Source: an uncultured Eubacteriales bacterium (GTDB lineage Bacteria; Bacillota; Clostridia; Oscillospirales; Acutalibacteraceae). Taken from it: a DNA stretch of 61,225 nucleotides. This document shows positions 41,684 through 51,572 of the stretch, one piece after another. The DNA lies in the NCBI GenBank assembly GCA_934476085.1, contig CAKSNE010000010.1, forward strand, positions 1 through 61,225, in the 5' to 3' direction. Position 1 is the first letter of the stretch, and every line of letters starts with the position of its first letter. A model generated the notes under the pieces. It searched no databases and was not told the origin of the DNA. It worked only from the letters and a program-made list of their open reading frames with translations. The position numbers and the translations under genes were made by a program.

Positions 41684-42871
41684 CTATTTAATTCCACTAA
41701 CGTATTTACCGCATTTTAAATATTTTTTTGTTTGACTATATGGCTTAAAAAAGTAGTACCAATTTCCGTCATTACCATAGTTTCCGGTTTCAATTACATA
41801 AACTTGTCCATTGCTGAGTTTTACCTGACCCCAAAAATGTTGCCACTTATTATCCATAGATTTTCCTCTGTACCCTTGTAAAAGCTTAACTTTTAGTCCC
41901 ATATTAGCCATATAAGCAATTATTGCACCATTATATTGCACGCATTGACCTAATCTTTGATTAAAAATTGCGTCGACATAAGTTCTTGATGAAATTGTAG
42001 AATATAACTCGCCGGTAGCATAAAAAACTTTTCTATGAATAAAGTAAAATGTATACCAAATTCTATCGTAAGGTGCCATATCATTAGTCAAATAATTAGC
42101 ATTAAAATTAGCCATTATCATTCTATCATTAAAAGAAATACCATTTTTCCATGCCACTTTAGCTTTTTTGCCTTGTACATCAAAAACTTTAAAAGATTTT
42201 TTAGGCTCGCCTACTGAACCGTTTACTATTGCTGAAATATCATTTGATCTTACAGTTGAACTTTGATAAATATATTTTCTTACACCATTATTAAGCTTAA
42301 AAACTTTTAAATAAAAAGAATAATTAATTGTTGAAGGAGTAATTTTTGTTTTAGTATATGTAATTCTGTTTTTGTTTTTTATTGTTTTAATTCTTCTGAA
42401 ATTAGCACCGTCGTTAGACATATATATTTCATAGCCCTTAGCTGCATTAACCTTATTCCAATTAAATGTTACTGAATTTGAATATGTCGCTGCATTAAAA
42501 TTAATTCCGAAAAATACCGGCTTAATTACTGTTGCCTGACTATAATAGTATTTGTCATTAACAATTCTATATGCTTTAATGCTGTAATAATACAAACTGT
42601 TTTGAACAGCAGTTTTATCAAGGTATTTGAATGTCCAATTATTATTTATATTAGCAATACTTTGCCAACTATCTCTATCGATACTACGAGAAATCAAATA
42701 GCCGGATACATTTGCGTCCTTTTTCCAAGATAATTTAACATAACTTAATTTTTCAACAACCTTGAAACCCTGTGGAATCAAAACTTCAGTTGAGTTATCT
42801 TGAGCTGATGCTTCAAAGACAAATGAAAAACTAATAGCTAATATAATAATTAAAGAAATAATTTTCTTCAT
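41684..42871 (-). CDS. Secreted protein with two Fn3-like domains and a transglutaminase-like domain
   Basis: A 395-residue protein. A signal peptide occupies residues 1-23 (MKKIISLIIILAISF, cleavage after ASA). Two fibronectin type III-like repeats follow, about 30-120 (VEKLSYVKLSWKKD, GYLISRS) and 120-215 (NSVTFNWNKV, GYEIYMS). The C-terminal 130 residues look like a papain-fold transglutaminase core: RLGQCVQYNGA with the catalytic Cys, WQHFWGQVKL with the His, and YVIETGN where the Asp would be. It is probably released or wall-bound. Such proteins may act as peptidases or cross-linkers; the target is unknown. There is no sortase motif or membrane anchor. Confidence 0.8.
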   Translation of the reverse strand: MKKIISLIIILAISFSFVFEASAQDNSTEVLIPQGFKVVEKLSYVKLSWKKDANVSGYLISRSIDRDSWQSIANINNNWTFKYLDKTAVQNSLYYYSIKAYRIVNDKYYYSQATVIKPVFFGINFNAATYSNSVTFNWNKVNAAKGYEIYMSNDGANFRRIKTIKNKNRITYTKTKITPSTINYSFYLKVFKLNNGVRKYIYQSSTVRSNDISAIVNGSVGEPKKSFKVFDVQGKKAKVAWKNGISFNDRMIMANFNANYLTNDMAPYDRIWYTFYFIHRKVFYATGELYSTISSRTYVDAIFNQRLGQCVQYNGAIIAYMANMGLKVKLLQGYRGKSMDNKWQHFWGQVKLSNGQVYVIETGNYGNDGNWYYFFKPYSQTKKYLKCGKYVSGIK

Positions 42872-42968
42872 TTTAAATGCTCCATAAAAATTACAATTTT
42901 GTTACTTTTTAAAGTATAACTTATTGTTTTTCATTTGTCAAGTAACAACATCAACTTACCATAAATTA

Positions 42969-42997
42969 CAAAAAGCACCCAAAAAGGTGCTTTTTTA
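42969..42997 (-). terminator. Terminator of the purine operon
   Basis: Arms AAAAAGCACC and GGTGCTTTTT with an A-rich loop, nine bases past the purL stop; A and T tracts allow function in both directions. Confidence 0.88.
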
Positions 42998-43005
42998 AGT
43001 TAATT

Positions 43006-46000
43006 TCAATTGTAATATTCAACTGCTGATTTGAACAATCCCATATCATAATTGCCATCAACGTTTTTATATAATCCATAGCCTACACGCTCTGAATGTC
43101 CCATCTTACCGAATACTCGTCCATCAGGTGAACAAATACCTTCGATTGCAAGATCGGAATTATTAGGGTTAAACGCAATATTATCAGTTGGATTACCGTT
43201 TAAATCAACATATTGAGTAATAATTTGACCGTTATCAGCCAACTTTTTAATTAACTCGTCACTAGCAATAAATCTACCTTCGCCGTGTGAAATTGGCACA
43301 GTATAAATCTCATCAACTTTAGCATTTTTAAGCCAAGGGGATTTATTTGAAGCCACTCTGGTACGAACAAGTTTTGATTGATGTCGATTAATAGAGTTAA
43401 ATGTCAATGTAGGACAATTCTCATCAGTATCAATAATCTTACCATAAGGAACAAGACCGAGTTTGATAAGTGCTTGGAAACCATTACAGATACCGCCCAT
43501 AAGGCCGTCTCTATTATCAAGCAGGTCGCTAACTGCGTTTTTAATTTCTTCGTTTCTAAAGAATGCAGTAATAAATTTGCCTGAGCCATCAGGTTCGTCA
43601 CCGCCGGAAAAACCGCCCGGAATAAATACAATTTGTGAATCTTTCATCTTGTTAGCAAAAGCGGTTACCGACTCCGAAACGTGACTTGCTGACAAATTGT
43701 TAATTACAAAAATTTCAGGTTCTGCACCTGCTGAAGCAAAAGCTTTTGCAGTATCATATTCACAGTTTGTGCCAGGAAATACAGGAATTAAAACTTTAGG
43801 TTTTGCAACTTTAATCGAAGATTTAACTACATTATCAGTCTTATATGAAACTTTTTCAATAGTTTTATTTTCGGTTTCAATATTACAAGGGAAAATCTTT
43901 TCAAGTTTATCTTCATAAGACTTGTTAAGGCTTTCAGCTGATACAACTTCAACGCCAAAAGTAAATTCAGCTTTTGCAGTTGTATAACCAACCAACTCGC
44001 CGATTTCATCATCGCAATTGAGTTCCAAAATAAATGCACCGTAATTATAACCGAATATATCGTCATTAGTTAAATTATCACTGAATTTAAAGCCCAAACC
44101 ATTACCCATTGACGCTTTTAAAATTGCTTCAGCAATACCGCCGTAAGTCGGAGTATAGCAAGACAAAACTTTGTTTTCACGCATAAGCGAGATAACTTTA
44201 TCAAAAACTTCTTTTTGTGATTTTACATTAGGCAAAAGATTTTCGTCATATTCAGGTTTAATTATTACAACCTTGCTACCCGGAAGTTTAAATTCATTAG
44301 ATATAATATTATCAATGTTTTCAGTAGTAACAGCAAATGAAACCAATGTTGGCGGAACATCAATATTCTCAAAAGTACCGCTCATTGAGTCTTTACCGCC
44401 GATTGCAGCAATTTCATAGTCCTTTTGAGCCTCAAAAGCACCTAAAAGTGCTGATAAAGGTTTACCCCAACGCTTGCCGTCTTGCATTGGTTTTTCAAAA
44501 TATTCTTGGAATGTTAAATAAACATCTTCAAATTTTGCACCTGTTGCAACAAGTTTTGAAATAGACTCAACAACTGCAAGATAAGCACCGTGGTAAGGGC
44601 TTTTTTCAGTAACAAACGGATTGTAACCATAAGCCATAACGGAACAAAGCTTTGTATTTTTCTTTTCAACAGAAATTTTATTAACCATAGCCTGAATAGG
44701 TGTCAACTGGTTTTTACCGCCAAACGGCATTAAAACAGTGCCAGCACCGATAGTTGAGTCAAATCTCTCAGAAAGACCGCGTTTAGAGCAAACATTTAAG
44801 TCGCTTGAAAGTTTTGTCATATTGTCAGTAAAACTGCCGACTACTTCCCTGTTATAGTCTTTTGTGTTTTCAGGAGCAATGTCAATATGCTTTTCAGCAC
44901 CGTTTGAATTTAAGAATTCACGGCTAATATCAACAATTACATTGCCGTTCCATTTCATAACAAGGCGTGGATTTTCAGTTACAACAGCAACAACAGTAGC
45001 TTCTAAGTTTTCTTGTTCTGCTAATTCACAGAAACACTCAACGTCTTTTTTCTCAACAACAACTGCCATTCTTTCTTGTGATTCAGAAATAGCAAGTTCT
45101 GTTCCGTCAAGTCCGTCATATTTTTTAGGTACTGCATTAAGGTCAATTTCAAGTCCGTCAGCCAATTCACCAACAGCAACTGAAACACCGCCTGCACCAA
45201 AGTCATTACATCTTTTAATTAGCAATGATGCTTCTTTGTTTCTAAACAAGCGTTGCAATTTTCTCTCTTCAGGAGCGTTACCTTTTTGAACTTCAGCACC
45301 GCAATTTTCAATTGATTCTAATGTATGAGATTTTGACGAGCCTGTTGCACCGCCGCAACCGTCTCTACCTGTTTTACCGCCAAGCAAGATTACAATATCG
45401 CCCGGATCAGGACGCTCTCTTCTAACATTTTCTTGTGGAGCAGCCGCTATAACTGCACCGATTTCCATTCTCTTTGCAACATAACCGTCATGATAAATTT
45501 CATCAACTAATCCTGTTGCAAGACCTATTTGGTTACCATAAGAGCTATATCCGTTAGCAGCTGTAGTAACAATTTTTCTCTGTGGTAATTTGCCTTTCAT
45601 TGTTTGTGAAACAGGAATAGTAGGATCAGCAGCACCTGTCACACGCATTGCGGAATAAACATAACTTCTGCCTGAAAGAGGGTCACGGATTGCACCGCCG
45701 ATACAAGTAGCCGCACCACCGAAAGGTTCAATTTCAGTAGGATGGTTATGAGTTTCATTTTTAAATAAAAGCAACCATTTTTCAGTTTTGCCATCAATAT
45801 CAATGTCAATTTTAACAGTACAAGCATTAATTTCTTCCGACTCATCAAGCTTTTCAAGTTTGCCAGTTTTCTTTAAATATTTAGCCGCAAGAGTACCGAT
45901 ATCCATTAAATTAATCGGTTTTGTTCTGTTTAATTCTTTTCTTGTTTCAATATAATCATCATAAGCCTTTTGAAGCAATTCATCTTCAAATTTAACATTA

Positions 46001-46695
46001 TCAATTGTAGTTAAAAATGTTGTATGACGGCAATGATCAGACCAATATGTATCAATCATTTTAATTTCAGTAATTGTTGGATCACGATGCTCTGAAATAA
46101 AATAATTCTGACAAAATTCAATGTCGTCAAAACTCATAGCAAGACCGTTGTCTTCTGCCCATTTATCGAGTTTGTCTTTAGATAAATCACAAAAACCTGT
46201 CAAAGTTTTAACAGTTGTAGGAATTTCATAATCAATTTTTAATGTATCAACCTTATCAAGTGATGCTTCTCTGGCTTCAACAGGGTTAATAACATATTTT
46301 TTAATTTCAGCAACCTCTGATTCGGTAAGATCGCCATATAACAAATAAACTTTAGCAGTTCTAACTGTTGGACGATCGGTTTTTGAAATTAACTGAATAC
46401 ATTCGGCTGCTGAATTTGCACGTTGGTCAAACTGACCCGGTAAATATTCAACTGCAAAAACAAAGTCGCTGTCAACATTAATTTCATCTGAAATATTATC
46501 GAGTTGTGGCTCTGAAAATACTGTTTTTTTGCAATAATCAAACAATTTTTCATCAATATTTTCAACATCATATCTATTAAAAATTCTTAAATTTTCAAGA
46601 TTTTTAATTTGAAGAATTTTATTTATTTCTGATTTTAAAGAATTGGCTTCGTTTTGAAGTCCGTCTTTTTTCTCAACAAAAACTCTGTAAACCAA
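43006..46695 (-). CDS. purL: Phosphoribosylformylglycinamidine synthase, single-chain form
   Basis: A 1229-residue enzyme for the fourth step of purine synthesis: FGAR, ATP and glutamine to FGAM. Its length and sequence fit the large single-chain clade of Clostridia, so separate PurS and PurQ are not needed. The synthase part has HNHPTEIEPFGGAATCIGGAIRD; the C-terminal glutaminase domain has FPGTNCEYD, the nucleophile in GGICNGFQAL and HGEGRF. It starts at TTG (46695) with AAAGGAGG upstream. It is the last gene of the operon, 13 bases after purD. Confidence 0.96.
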   Translation of the reverse strand: MVYRVFVEKKDGLQNEANSLKSEINKILQIKNLENLRIFNRYDVENIDEKLFDYCKKTVFSEPQLDNISDEINVDSDFVFAVEYLPGQFDQRANSAAECIQLISKTDRPTVRTAKVYLLYGDLTESEVAEIKKYVINPVEAREASLDKVDTLKIDYEIPTTVKTLTGFCDLSKDKLDKWAEDNGLAMSFDDIEFCQNYFISEHRDPTITEIKMIDTYWSDHCRHTTFLTTIDNVKFEDELLQKAYDDYIETRKELNRTKPINLMDIGTLAAKYLKKTGKLEKLDESEEINACTVKIDIDIDGKTEKWLLLFKNETHNHPTEIEPFGGAATCIGGAIRDPLSGRSYVYSAMRVTGAADPTIPVSQTMKGKLPQRKIVTTAANGYSSYGNQIGLATGLVDEIYHDGYVAKRMEIGAVIAAAPQENVRRERPDPGDIVILLGGKTGRDGCGGATGSSKSHTLESIENCGAEVQKGNAPEERKLQRLFRNKEASLLIKRCNDFGAGGVSVAVGELADGLEIDLNAVPKKYDGLDGTELAISESQERMAVVVEKKDVECFCELAEQENLEATVVAVVTENPRLVMKWNGNVIVDISREFLNSNGAEKHIDIAPENTKDYNREVVGSFTDNMTKLSSDLNVCSKRGLSERFDSTIGAGTVLMPFGGKNQLTPIQAMVNKISVEKKNTKLCSVMAYGYNPFVTEKSPYHGAYLAVVESISKLVATGAKFEDVYLTFQEYFEKPMQDGKRWGKPLSALLGAFEAQKDYEIAAIGGKDSMSGTFENIDVPPTLVSFAVTTENIDNIISNEFKLPGSKVVIIKPEYDENLLPNVKSQKEVFDKVISLMRENKVLSCYTPTYGGIAEAILKASMGNGLGFKFSDNLTNDDIFGYNYGAFILELNCDDEIGELVGYTTAKAEFTFGVEVVSAESLNKSYEDKLEKIFPCNIETENKTIEKVSYKTDNVVKSSIKVAKPKVLIPVFPGTNCEYDTAKAFASAGAEPEIFVINNLSASHVSESVTAFANKMKDSQIVFIPGGFSGGDEPDGSGKFITAFFRNEEIKNAVSDLLDNRDGLMGGICNGFQALIKLGLVPYGKIIDTDENCPTLTFNSINRHQSKLVRTRVASNKSPWLKNAKVDEIYTVPISHGEGRFIASDELIKKLADNGQIITQYVDLNGNPTDNIAFNPNNSDLAIEGICSPDGRVFGKMGHSERVGYGLYKNVDGNYDMGLFKSAVEYYN

Positions 46696-46708
46696 TTTAC
46701 TTCCTCCT

Positions 46709-47962
46709 TTAAGCTTTTAATGCTCTTTGACCAATATCTTTGCGGTAAAATGCATTTTCAAACTTCACTTGTTTTACTGTTTCATAAGCGTTGTTTATAG
46801 CGTCTTCAAGTGTGTTACCAAGTTCAGTAACACCTAAAACTCTACCGCCTGCTGTAAGTAATTTGCCATTATCAAGTTTAGCACCGGCAACATAAATATT
46901 TTTATCTTTTGGAATAAAAAGTTCTTTTCCTGTTTCATATTTTTTAGGATAGCCGTTTGATGCCATAACAACGCAACAAGCATAATTATTGCTAAATTCA
47001 ACTTCAGCTTCATCTAACTTCTTATCAGCGATTTTTAGCATAATTTCGAACAAATCACTTTTTAAAAGCGGTAAAACGACCTGTGTTTCAGGATCACCAA
47101 AACGACAGTTATATTCAATAACCTTAGGGCCGTTTTTCGTAATCATAAGTCCAAAGTAAAGGCAACCTGAAAAACTTCTGCCCTCATTATTCATAGCGTT
47201 AATTGTCGGTAAAAAGATTGTTTTCATACATTCATCAGCAATTTCACATGTATAATAAGGGTTAGGAGCAACTGTTCCCATACCGCCTGTATTAAGACCT
47301 TTATCGCCGTCAAGTGCTCTTTTATGATCCATTGAAGAAATCATAGGAACAATAGTTTTACCATCGGTAAATGTTAAAACAGAAACTTCAGGACCTTCTA
47401 AAAATTCTTCAATAACAATTTTATTACCGCTGTTACCGAAAATTTTATCTTGCATAATAGACTTAATTCCATCAACTGCTTCTTCTCTTGTTTGAGCAAT
47501 GATAACACCTTTGCCGAGTGCTAAACCATCAGCTTTAATAACAGTTGGAATAGGCGCCGTTTTAATGTATTCAAGTGCATCTTCTGCGTTATCAAAAACT
47601 TCATATTCAGCGGTAGGAATGTTATATTTTTTCATTAAATTTTTTGAAAAAACTTTACTTCCTTCAATAATTGCCGCATTTTTTCTAGGACCAAAGCAAG
47701 GAATATTTAATTCTTCGAGCAAATCAACAAGTCCTAAAACAAGTGGATCATCAGGAGCGACAACTGCAAAATCAATTTTTTTCTCTTTTGCAAATTCCAC
47801 AATTTTTTCTAAATCAGTCGCTTTGATATCAACACATTTTGCATCATCAGCCATTCCGCCATTGCCGGGAAGAGCGAAAATTTCAGTTATTTTATTGTTT
47901 TCTTTAAGTTTTTTAATGATAGCGTGTTCTCTGCCACCGCCACCAACAACCATTACTTTCAT
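46709..47962 (-). CDS. purD: Phosphoribosylamine-glycine ligase
   Basis: A 417-residue ATP-grasp enzyme that joins glycine to phosphoribosylamine. MKVMVVGGGGREHAI at the start, DDPLVLGLVD, KADGLALGKGVIIA, GGMGTVAPNPYYT and EYNCRFGDPETQVVLPLL are all diagnostic. Normal length. It lies 18 bases after the AICAR transformylase gene. Confidence 0.97.
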   Translation of the reverse strand: MKVMVVGGGGREHAIIKKLKENNKITEIFALPGNGGMADDAKCVDIKATDLEKIVEFAKEKKIDFAVVAPDDPLVLGLVDLLEELNIPCFGPRKNAAIIEGSKVFSKNLMKKYNIPTAEYEVFDNAEDALEYIKTAPIPTVIKADGLALGKGVIIAQTREEAVDGIKSIMQDKIFGNSGNKIVIEEFLEGPEVSVLTFTDGKTIVPMISSMDHKRALDGDKGLNTGGMGTVAPNPYYTCEIADECMKTIFLPTINAMNNEGRSFSGCLYFGLMITKNGPKVIEYNCRFGDPETQVVLPLLKSDLFEIMLKIADKKLDEAEVEFSNNYACCVVMASNGYPKKYETGKELFIPKDKNIYVAGAKLDNGKLLTAGGRVLGVTELGNTLEDAINNAYETVKQVKFENAFYRKDIGQRALKA

Positions 47963-47980
47963 ATAAAACTCCTTAAAAAA

Positions 47981-49165
47981 TTAATGATGGAATAATCTCA
48001 TTTTTGTAAATGCCATAACCATATTGTGTTTATTGCAAGTTTCAATTACATTATCATCACGAATTGAGCCGCCAGGCTGAGCAATGTAAGAAACACCGCT
48101 TCTTGCAGCTCTTTCAATGTTGTCGCCAAATGGGAAAAATGCGTCAGAACCAAGTGAAACACCTGTTATTTTTGACAAATATTCTTTTTGTTCCTGTTTT
48201 GTAAACGGTTCAGGCTTTTCAGTAAACAATGTCTGCCAAATGCCGTCTGCTAAAACATCTTCATCATCTTCTGAAATATAAACATCAATTGCATTATCTC
48301 TGTCAGCACGCTTAATAGAATCAATAAACGGAAGATTAAGAACTTTTTCGTGTTGTCTTAAATGCCAAATATCCGCTTTGTTACCTGCAAGTCGAGTACA
48401 GTGTATTCTTGATTGTTGACCGGCACCAACACCTATAGCTTGTCCGTCAACTGCATAGCAAACAGAATTTGATTGAGTATATTTTAAAGTTAAAAGAGCA
48501 ATTACTAAATCATCTTTTGCACTATCAGGCAATTCTTTGTTTTCTGTAACAATGTCATCAAGTAAAGATTTATCAATTTTAAAATTGTTTCTTCCCTGTT
48601 CAAAAGTTACACCAAAAACTTGTTTGATTTCTTTTTCTTGAGGAACATAATTTTCATCAATCTTAATTATGTTATAGTTACCTTTTCTTTTGCCTTTTAA
48701 AATTTCAAGTGCATCAGGCTCATAACCGGGAGCAATTACACCGTCAGAAACTTCTCTTGCAATAAGTTTTGCAGTAGTAACATCACAAACATCAGAAAGT
48801 GCAATAAAATCGCCGAAAGAACTCATTCTATCAGTACCTCTTGCTCTGGCATACGCACAAGCAAGCGGAGAATCATCTAATCCTGCTATATCATCAACAA
48901 AGCATGCCTTTTTCAATTTTTCAGGCAATTTATTACCAATAGCGGCACTTGTAGGGCTGACATGTTTAAAAGATGCAGCGGCAGGTTTATTAAGAACTGT
49001 TTTAATCTCTTTTACTAACTGCCAACTGTTAAATGCGTCTAAAAAGTTGATATAACCAGGTCTTCCGCATAAAATTTCTATTGGCAAATCGCTGCCGTCT
49101 GCCATATATATTTTAGCAGGTTTTTGATTAGGATTGCAACCATATTTAAGTTCAAATTCTTTCAT
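47981..49165 (-). CDS. purH: AICAR transformylase (formyltransferase part of PurH only)
   Basis: A 394-residue enzyme that adds a formyl group from 10-formyl-THF to AICAR. ELKYGCNPNQKPA at the start, KHVSPTSAA (catalytic Lys-His), RMSSFGDFIALSDVCD, VGAGQQSRIHC, GSDAFFPFGDNIERAA and IAQPGGSIRDD at the C terminus are those of the AICARFT domain. The N-terminal IMP cyclohydrolase (MGS-like) domain of ordinary PurH, about 190 residues, is missing, and the reading frame has no room for it. The gene just upstream in the operon encodes a PurO-like cyclohydrolase that can fill the gap. Confidence 0.94.
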   Translation of the reverse strand: MKEFELKYGCNPNQKPAKIYMADGSDLPIEILCGRPGYINFLDAFNSWQLVKEIKTVLNKPAAASFKHVSPTSAAIGNKLPEKLKKACFVDDIAGLDDSPLACAYARARGTDRMSSFGDFIALSDVCDVTTAKLIAREVSDGVIAPGYEPDALEILKGKRKGNYNIIKIDENYVPQEKEIKQVFGVTFEQGRNNFKIDKSLLDDIVTENKELPDSAKDDLVIALLTLKYTQSNSVCYAVDGQAIGVGAGQQSRIHCTRLAGNKADIWHLRQHEKVLNLPFIDSIKRADRDNAIDVYISEDDEDVLADGIWQTLFTEKPEPFTKQEQKEYLSKITGVSLGSDAFFPFGDNIERAARSGVSYIAQPGGSIRDDNVIETCNKHNMVMAFTKMRLFHH

Positions 49166-49176
49166 TTTACTGCTCC

Positions 49177-49890
49177 TTACTTATTTTTATTTGTAATTTT
49201 GCTTGTTACTTTTCCTGTTTCAAGATTAATAAATCTAACAAAAAGCGAAACCTTATTATCTTCATTCAAAGCATTCCAAAGATTATTTGAAAATTCATCA
49301 ATATCATTCGGAATATTAACTTTTTTAGGCTCTCCGCTAAAAGATGGTAATGGATTGCCGTCGCCTTGATATGTATGGATAAAATGACCTTCGCCGCATT
49401 TTGGATTGTTATATGAATAGGTAAATCTCTGACAAGAATCAGGATCGCCGTCATTTGATTTTAAAATTGACATAGCGTAATTATAATTACCGTTATCAAT
49501 ATGCATAATGCCCGAAATTCTAGGAGTATAATTAGGAGCATCATCTTCAAACTCACGAGTGCGAAGTGCCTGTTCAAAAGTTTGTTGTTTATCCATTAAT
49601 TCATAAATTGTATCAGTCTGGTCGCCGTTAGTAACAATTGTTTTATTGCCTAAAACTCTAACAGGCGAATAAATAATCAAATGCGGATCAGTAAGTTTTG
49701 ATTCATCAAATGCTTTTGTTTCAATACCGTCAGCAGTTTCAACAAAAACTCTGTTGCGTGAATTCACACTTCTGCCCATAATAAAATAAGCAGTAACCGC
49801 ATTTTTTCCGTCAGCAGATTTACCGATTACAATACCTCTGCCGGGATAATCATTATTTTTTAATTCTTGATAAATATCAATGGCTTTCAT
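49177..49890 (-). CDS. PurO-like IMP cyclohydrolase
   Basis: A 237-residue protein that I assign to the archaeal-type IMP cyclohydrolase family (PurO). Segments supporting this are the N-terminal YPGRGIVIGKSADGKNAVTAYFIMGRS with NSRNRVFVE, the central QTFEQALRTREFEDDAPNYTPRI, and TYQGDGNPLPSFSGEP. It would close FAICAR to IMP, the last step. The call rests on these segments and on position: it lies between purN and the AICAR transformylase, 11 bases from the latter, and it replaces the domain missing there. Catalytic residues cannot be assigned by eye. Confidence 0.82.
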   Translation of the reverse strand: MKAIDIYQELKNNDYPGRGIVIGKSADGKNAVTAYFIMGRSVNSRNRVFVETADGIETKAFDESKLTDPHLIIYSPVRVLGNKTIVTNGDQTDTIYELMDKQQTFEQALRTREFEDDAPNYTPRISGIMHIDNGNYNYAMSILKSNDGDPDSCQRFTYSYNNPKCGEGHFIHTYQGDGNPLPSFSGEPKKVNIPNDIDEFSNNLWNALNEDNKVSLFVRFINLETGKVTSKITNKNK

Positions 49891-49905
49891 ATTTGCCTCC
49901 TAATT

Positions 49906-50541
49906 TTAGTCTTTTAAATTCACATACGCTCTGCCGTCTTTAACTGTAATTCTATCTTCACAAAAAAGCGAAACTGCTTTAGGAAGTATCTTCCACTCTG
50001 CTTGTTCCATTACTCTTTTTTGCAAAGTTTCAGGAGTATCGTTATTTTCAACATCAACTGCTTTTTGCAAAATAATCGGACCACCGTCACAAACTGCGGT
50101 AACAAAATGAACTGTTGCACCTGTTACTTTTACACCGCTTTTTAAAGCTGCCTCATGAACATGTAATCCATAAAAGCCTTTTCCGCAAAAAGATGGTATA
50201 AGTGCCGGATGAACATTAATCATTTTATTTTCATATTTTTCACAAACACAGCTATCTAGAATAGTCATAAAACCGGCATAAACTATCAAATCAGCACCGT
50301 GATTATCAAGTATTTCCAGCAAAGCCTTGCTATATGACTTATTATCCGAATACTCTTTTCTTGGTAAAACACAGGTTTCAATACCATTGTTTTTTGCACG
50401 CTCTAATGCATAAGCGTTTGCATTTGAAGAAATAACCAGCGTAATTTTGCCGTTTTTAATTTTACCGTTTTTCTCGGCGTCAATTAGTGCTTGAAGATTA
50501 GTTCCACCACCCGAAACCAACACAACAATTTTCTTTAACAT
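49906..50541 (-). CDS. purN: Phosphoribosylglycinamide formyltransferase
   Basis: A 211-residue enzyme that formylates GAR from 10-formyl-THF. VLVSGGGTNLQALID at the N terminus, GFMTILDSCVCEKYENKMINVHPALIPSFCGKGFYG-type active-site region with the catalytic His-Pro, and VTGATVHFVTAVCDGGPII with the Asp are present. It overlaps purM by seven bases, showing tight coupling. Confidence 0.95.
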   Translation of the reverse strand: MLKKIVVLVSGGGTNLQALIDAEKNGKIKNGKITLVISSNANAYALERAKNNGIETCVLPRKEYSDNKSYSKALLEILDNHGADLIVYAGFMTILDSCVCEKYENKMINVHPALIPSFCGKGFYGLHVHEAALKSGVKVTGATVHFVTAVCDGGPIILQKAVDVENNDTPETLQKRVMEQAEWKILPKAVSLFCEDRITVKDGRAYVNLKD

Positions 50542-51572
50542 ATAACCACTCTTTCGTCGGATTCAATAATTTCACCGATGATATAAGCATTTTCGCCGTT
50601 TTCTTTTAAAATTTCAAGAGTTTTGTCAGCATCGTTTTTATCAACAACAATGCTCATACCAACACCCATATTAAATGTGTTAAACATATCTCTTTCAGGA
50701 ATGTTACCTGTTTTTGCAATCAAATCAAAAATAGGCAAGATTTTAACTGCACTTTTTTCAATTTTAGCGGTAAAGCCGGTTGGCAAACTTCTTGGAATGT
50801 TTTCATAAAAGCCGCCGCCTGTGATATGAGAAACTGCTTTAACAGTAACTTTTTCAAAAAGGTTAACCATTGGTTTAACATAAATTTTTGTTGGAGTTAA
50901 AAGTGTTTCACCAATTGATTTTCCGCCGAGTTCAGCAACAGGAGTTTTAATATCATTATTTTCAACATCAAAAACTTTTCTAACAAGAGAAAATCCGTTT
51001 GAATGAACACCGCTTGACGGAATACCGATGATAACATCGCCTGCTTTAATGGTTTTGTTATTCAAAATTTTTGATTTATCAACAACGCCAACAGAAAAGC
51101 CTGCCAAATCGTATTCATCAACAGGATAAAAACCAGGCATTTCAGCAGTTTCACCGCCGATTAATGCAGCACCGGATTGAACGCAACCTTCTGCCACACC
51201 TGACACAATTGATGCTACCCTTTCAGGAACATTTTTGCCAACAGCAACATAATCAAGAAAAAATAAAGGTTTAGCACCGCAACAAATAATATCGTTAACA
51301 CACATTGCTACGCAGTCGATACCAACTGTATCGTGTTTATCCATTAAAAATGCCATTTTTAATTTTGTACCAACACCGTCAGTACCACTAACTAAAACAG
51401 GTTTTTCAATTCCTGTTAAATCGAGTTCAAACAAACCGCCAAAACCGCCGATGTCTGATAAAGCACCACCTGTTAAAGTTTTTGCGATATGTTGTTTCAT
51501 AAGTTCAACTGCTTTATAACCTGCGGTAATATCAACGCCGGCTTCTTTATAACTTTCACTAAAACTTTTCAT
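50535..51572 (-). CDS. purM: Phosphoribosylformylglycinamidine cyclo-ligase
   Basis: A 345-residue AIR synthetase. SYKEAGVDITAGYKAVELMK, GGFGGLFEL, LVSGTDGVGTKLKMAF, GIDCVAMCVNDI, GAALIGGETAEMPGFY and HITGGGFYENIPR are classical. The start codon shares its A with the last base of the purF stop (TAATG). Confidence 0.97.
   Translation of the reverse strand: MKSFSESYKEAGVDITAGYKAVELMKQHIAKTLTGGALSDIGGFGGLFELDLTGIEKPVLVSGTDGVGTKLKMAFLMDKHDTVGIDCVAMCVNDIICCGAKPLFFLDYVAVGKNVPERVASIVSGVAEGCVQSGAALIGGETAEMPGFYPVDEYDLAGFSVGVVDKSKILNNKTIKAGDVIIGIPSSGVHSNGFSLVRKVFDVENNDIKTPVAELGGKSIGETLLTPTKIYVKPMVNLFEKVTVKAVSHITGGGFYENIPRSLPTGFTAKIEKSAVKILPIFDLIAKTGNIPERDMFNTFNMGVGMSIVVDKNDADKTLEILKENGENAYIIGEIIESDERVVIC

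Noticed and set aside
44864..45289. 141-codon frame antisense to purL
   Set aside because: Shadow of a conserved synthase region.
47499..47966. 155-codon frame antisense to purD
   Set aside because: Shadow of purD; serine/leucine-rich with no start signal.
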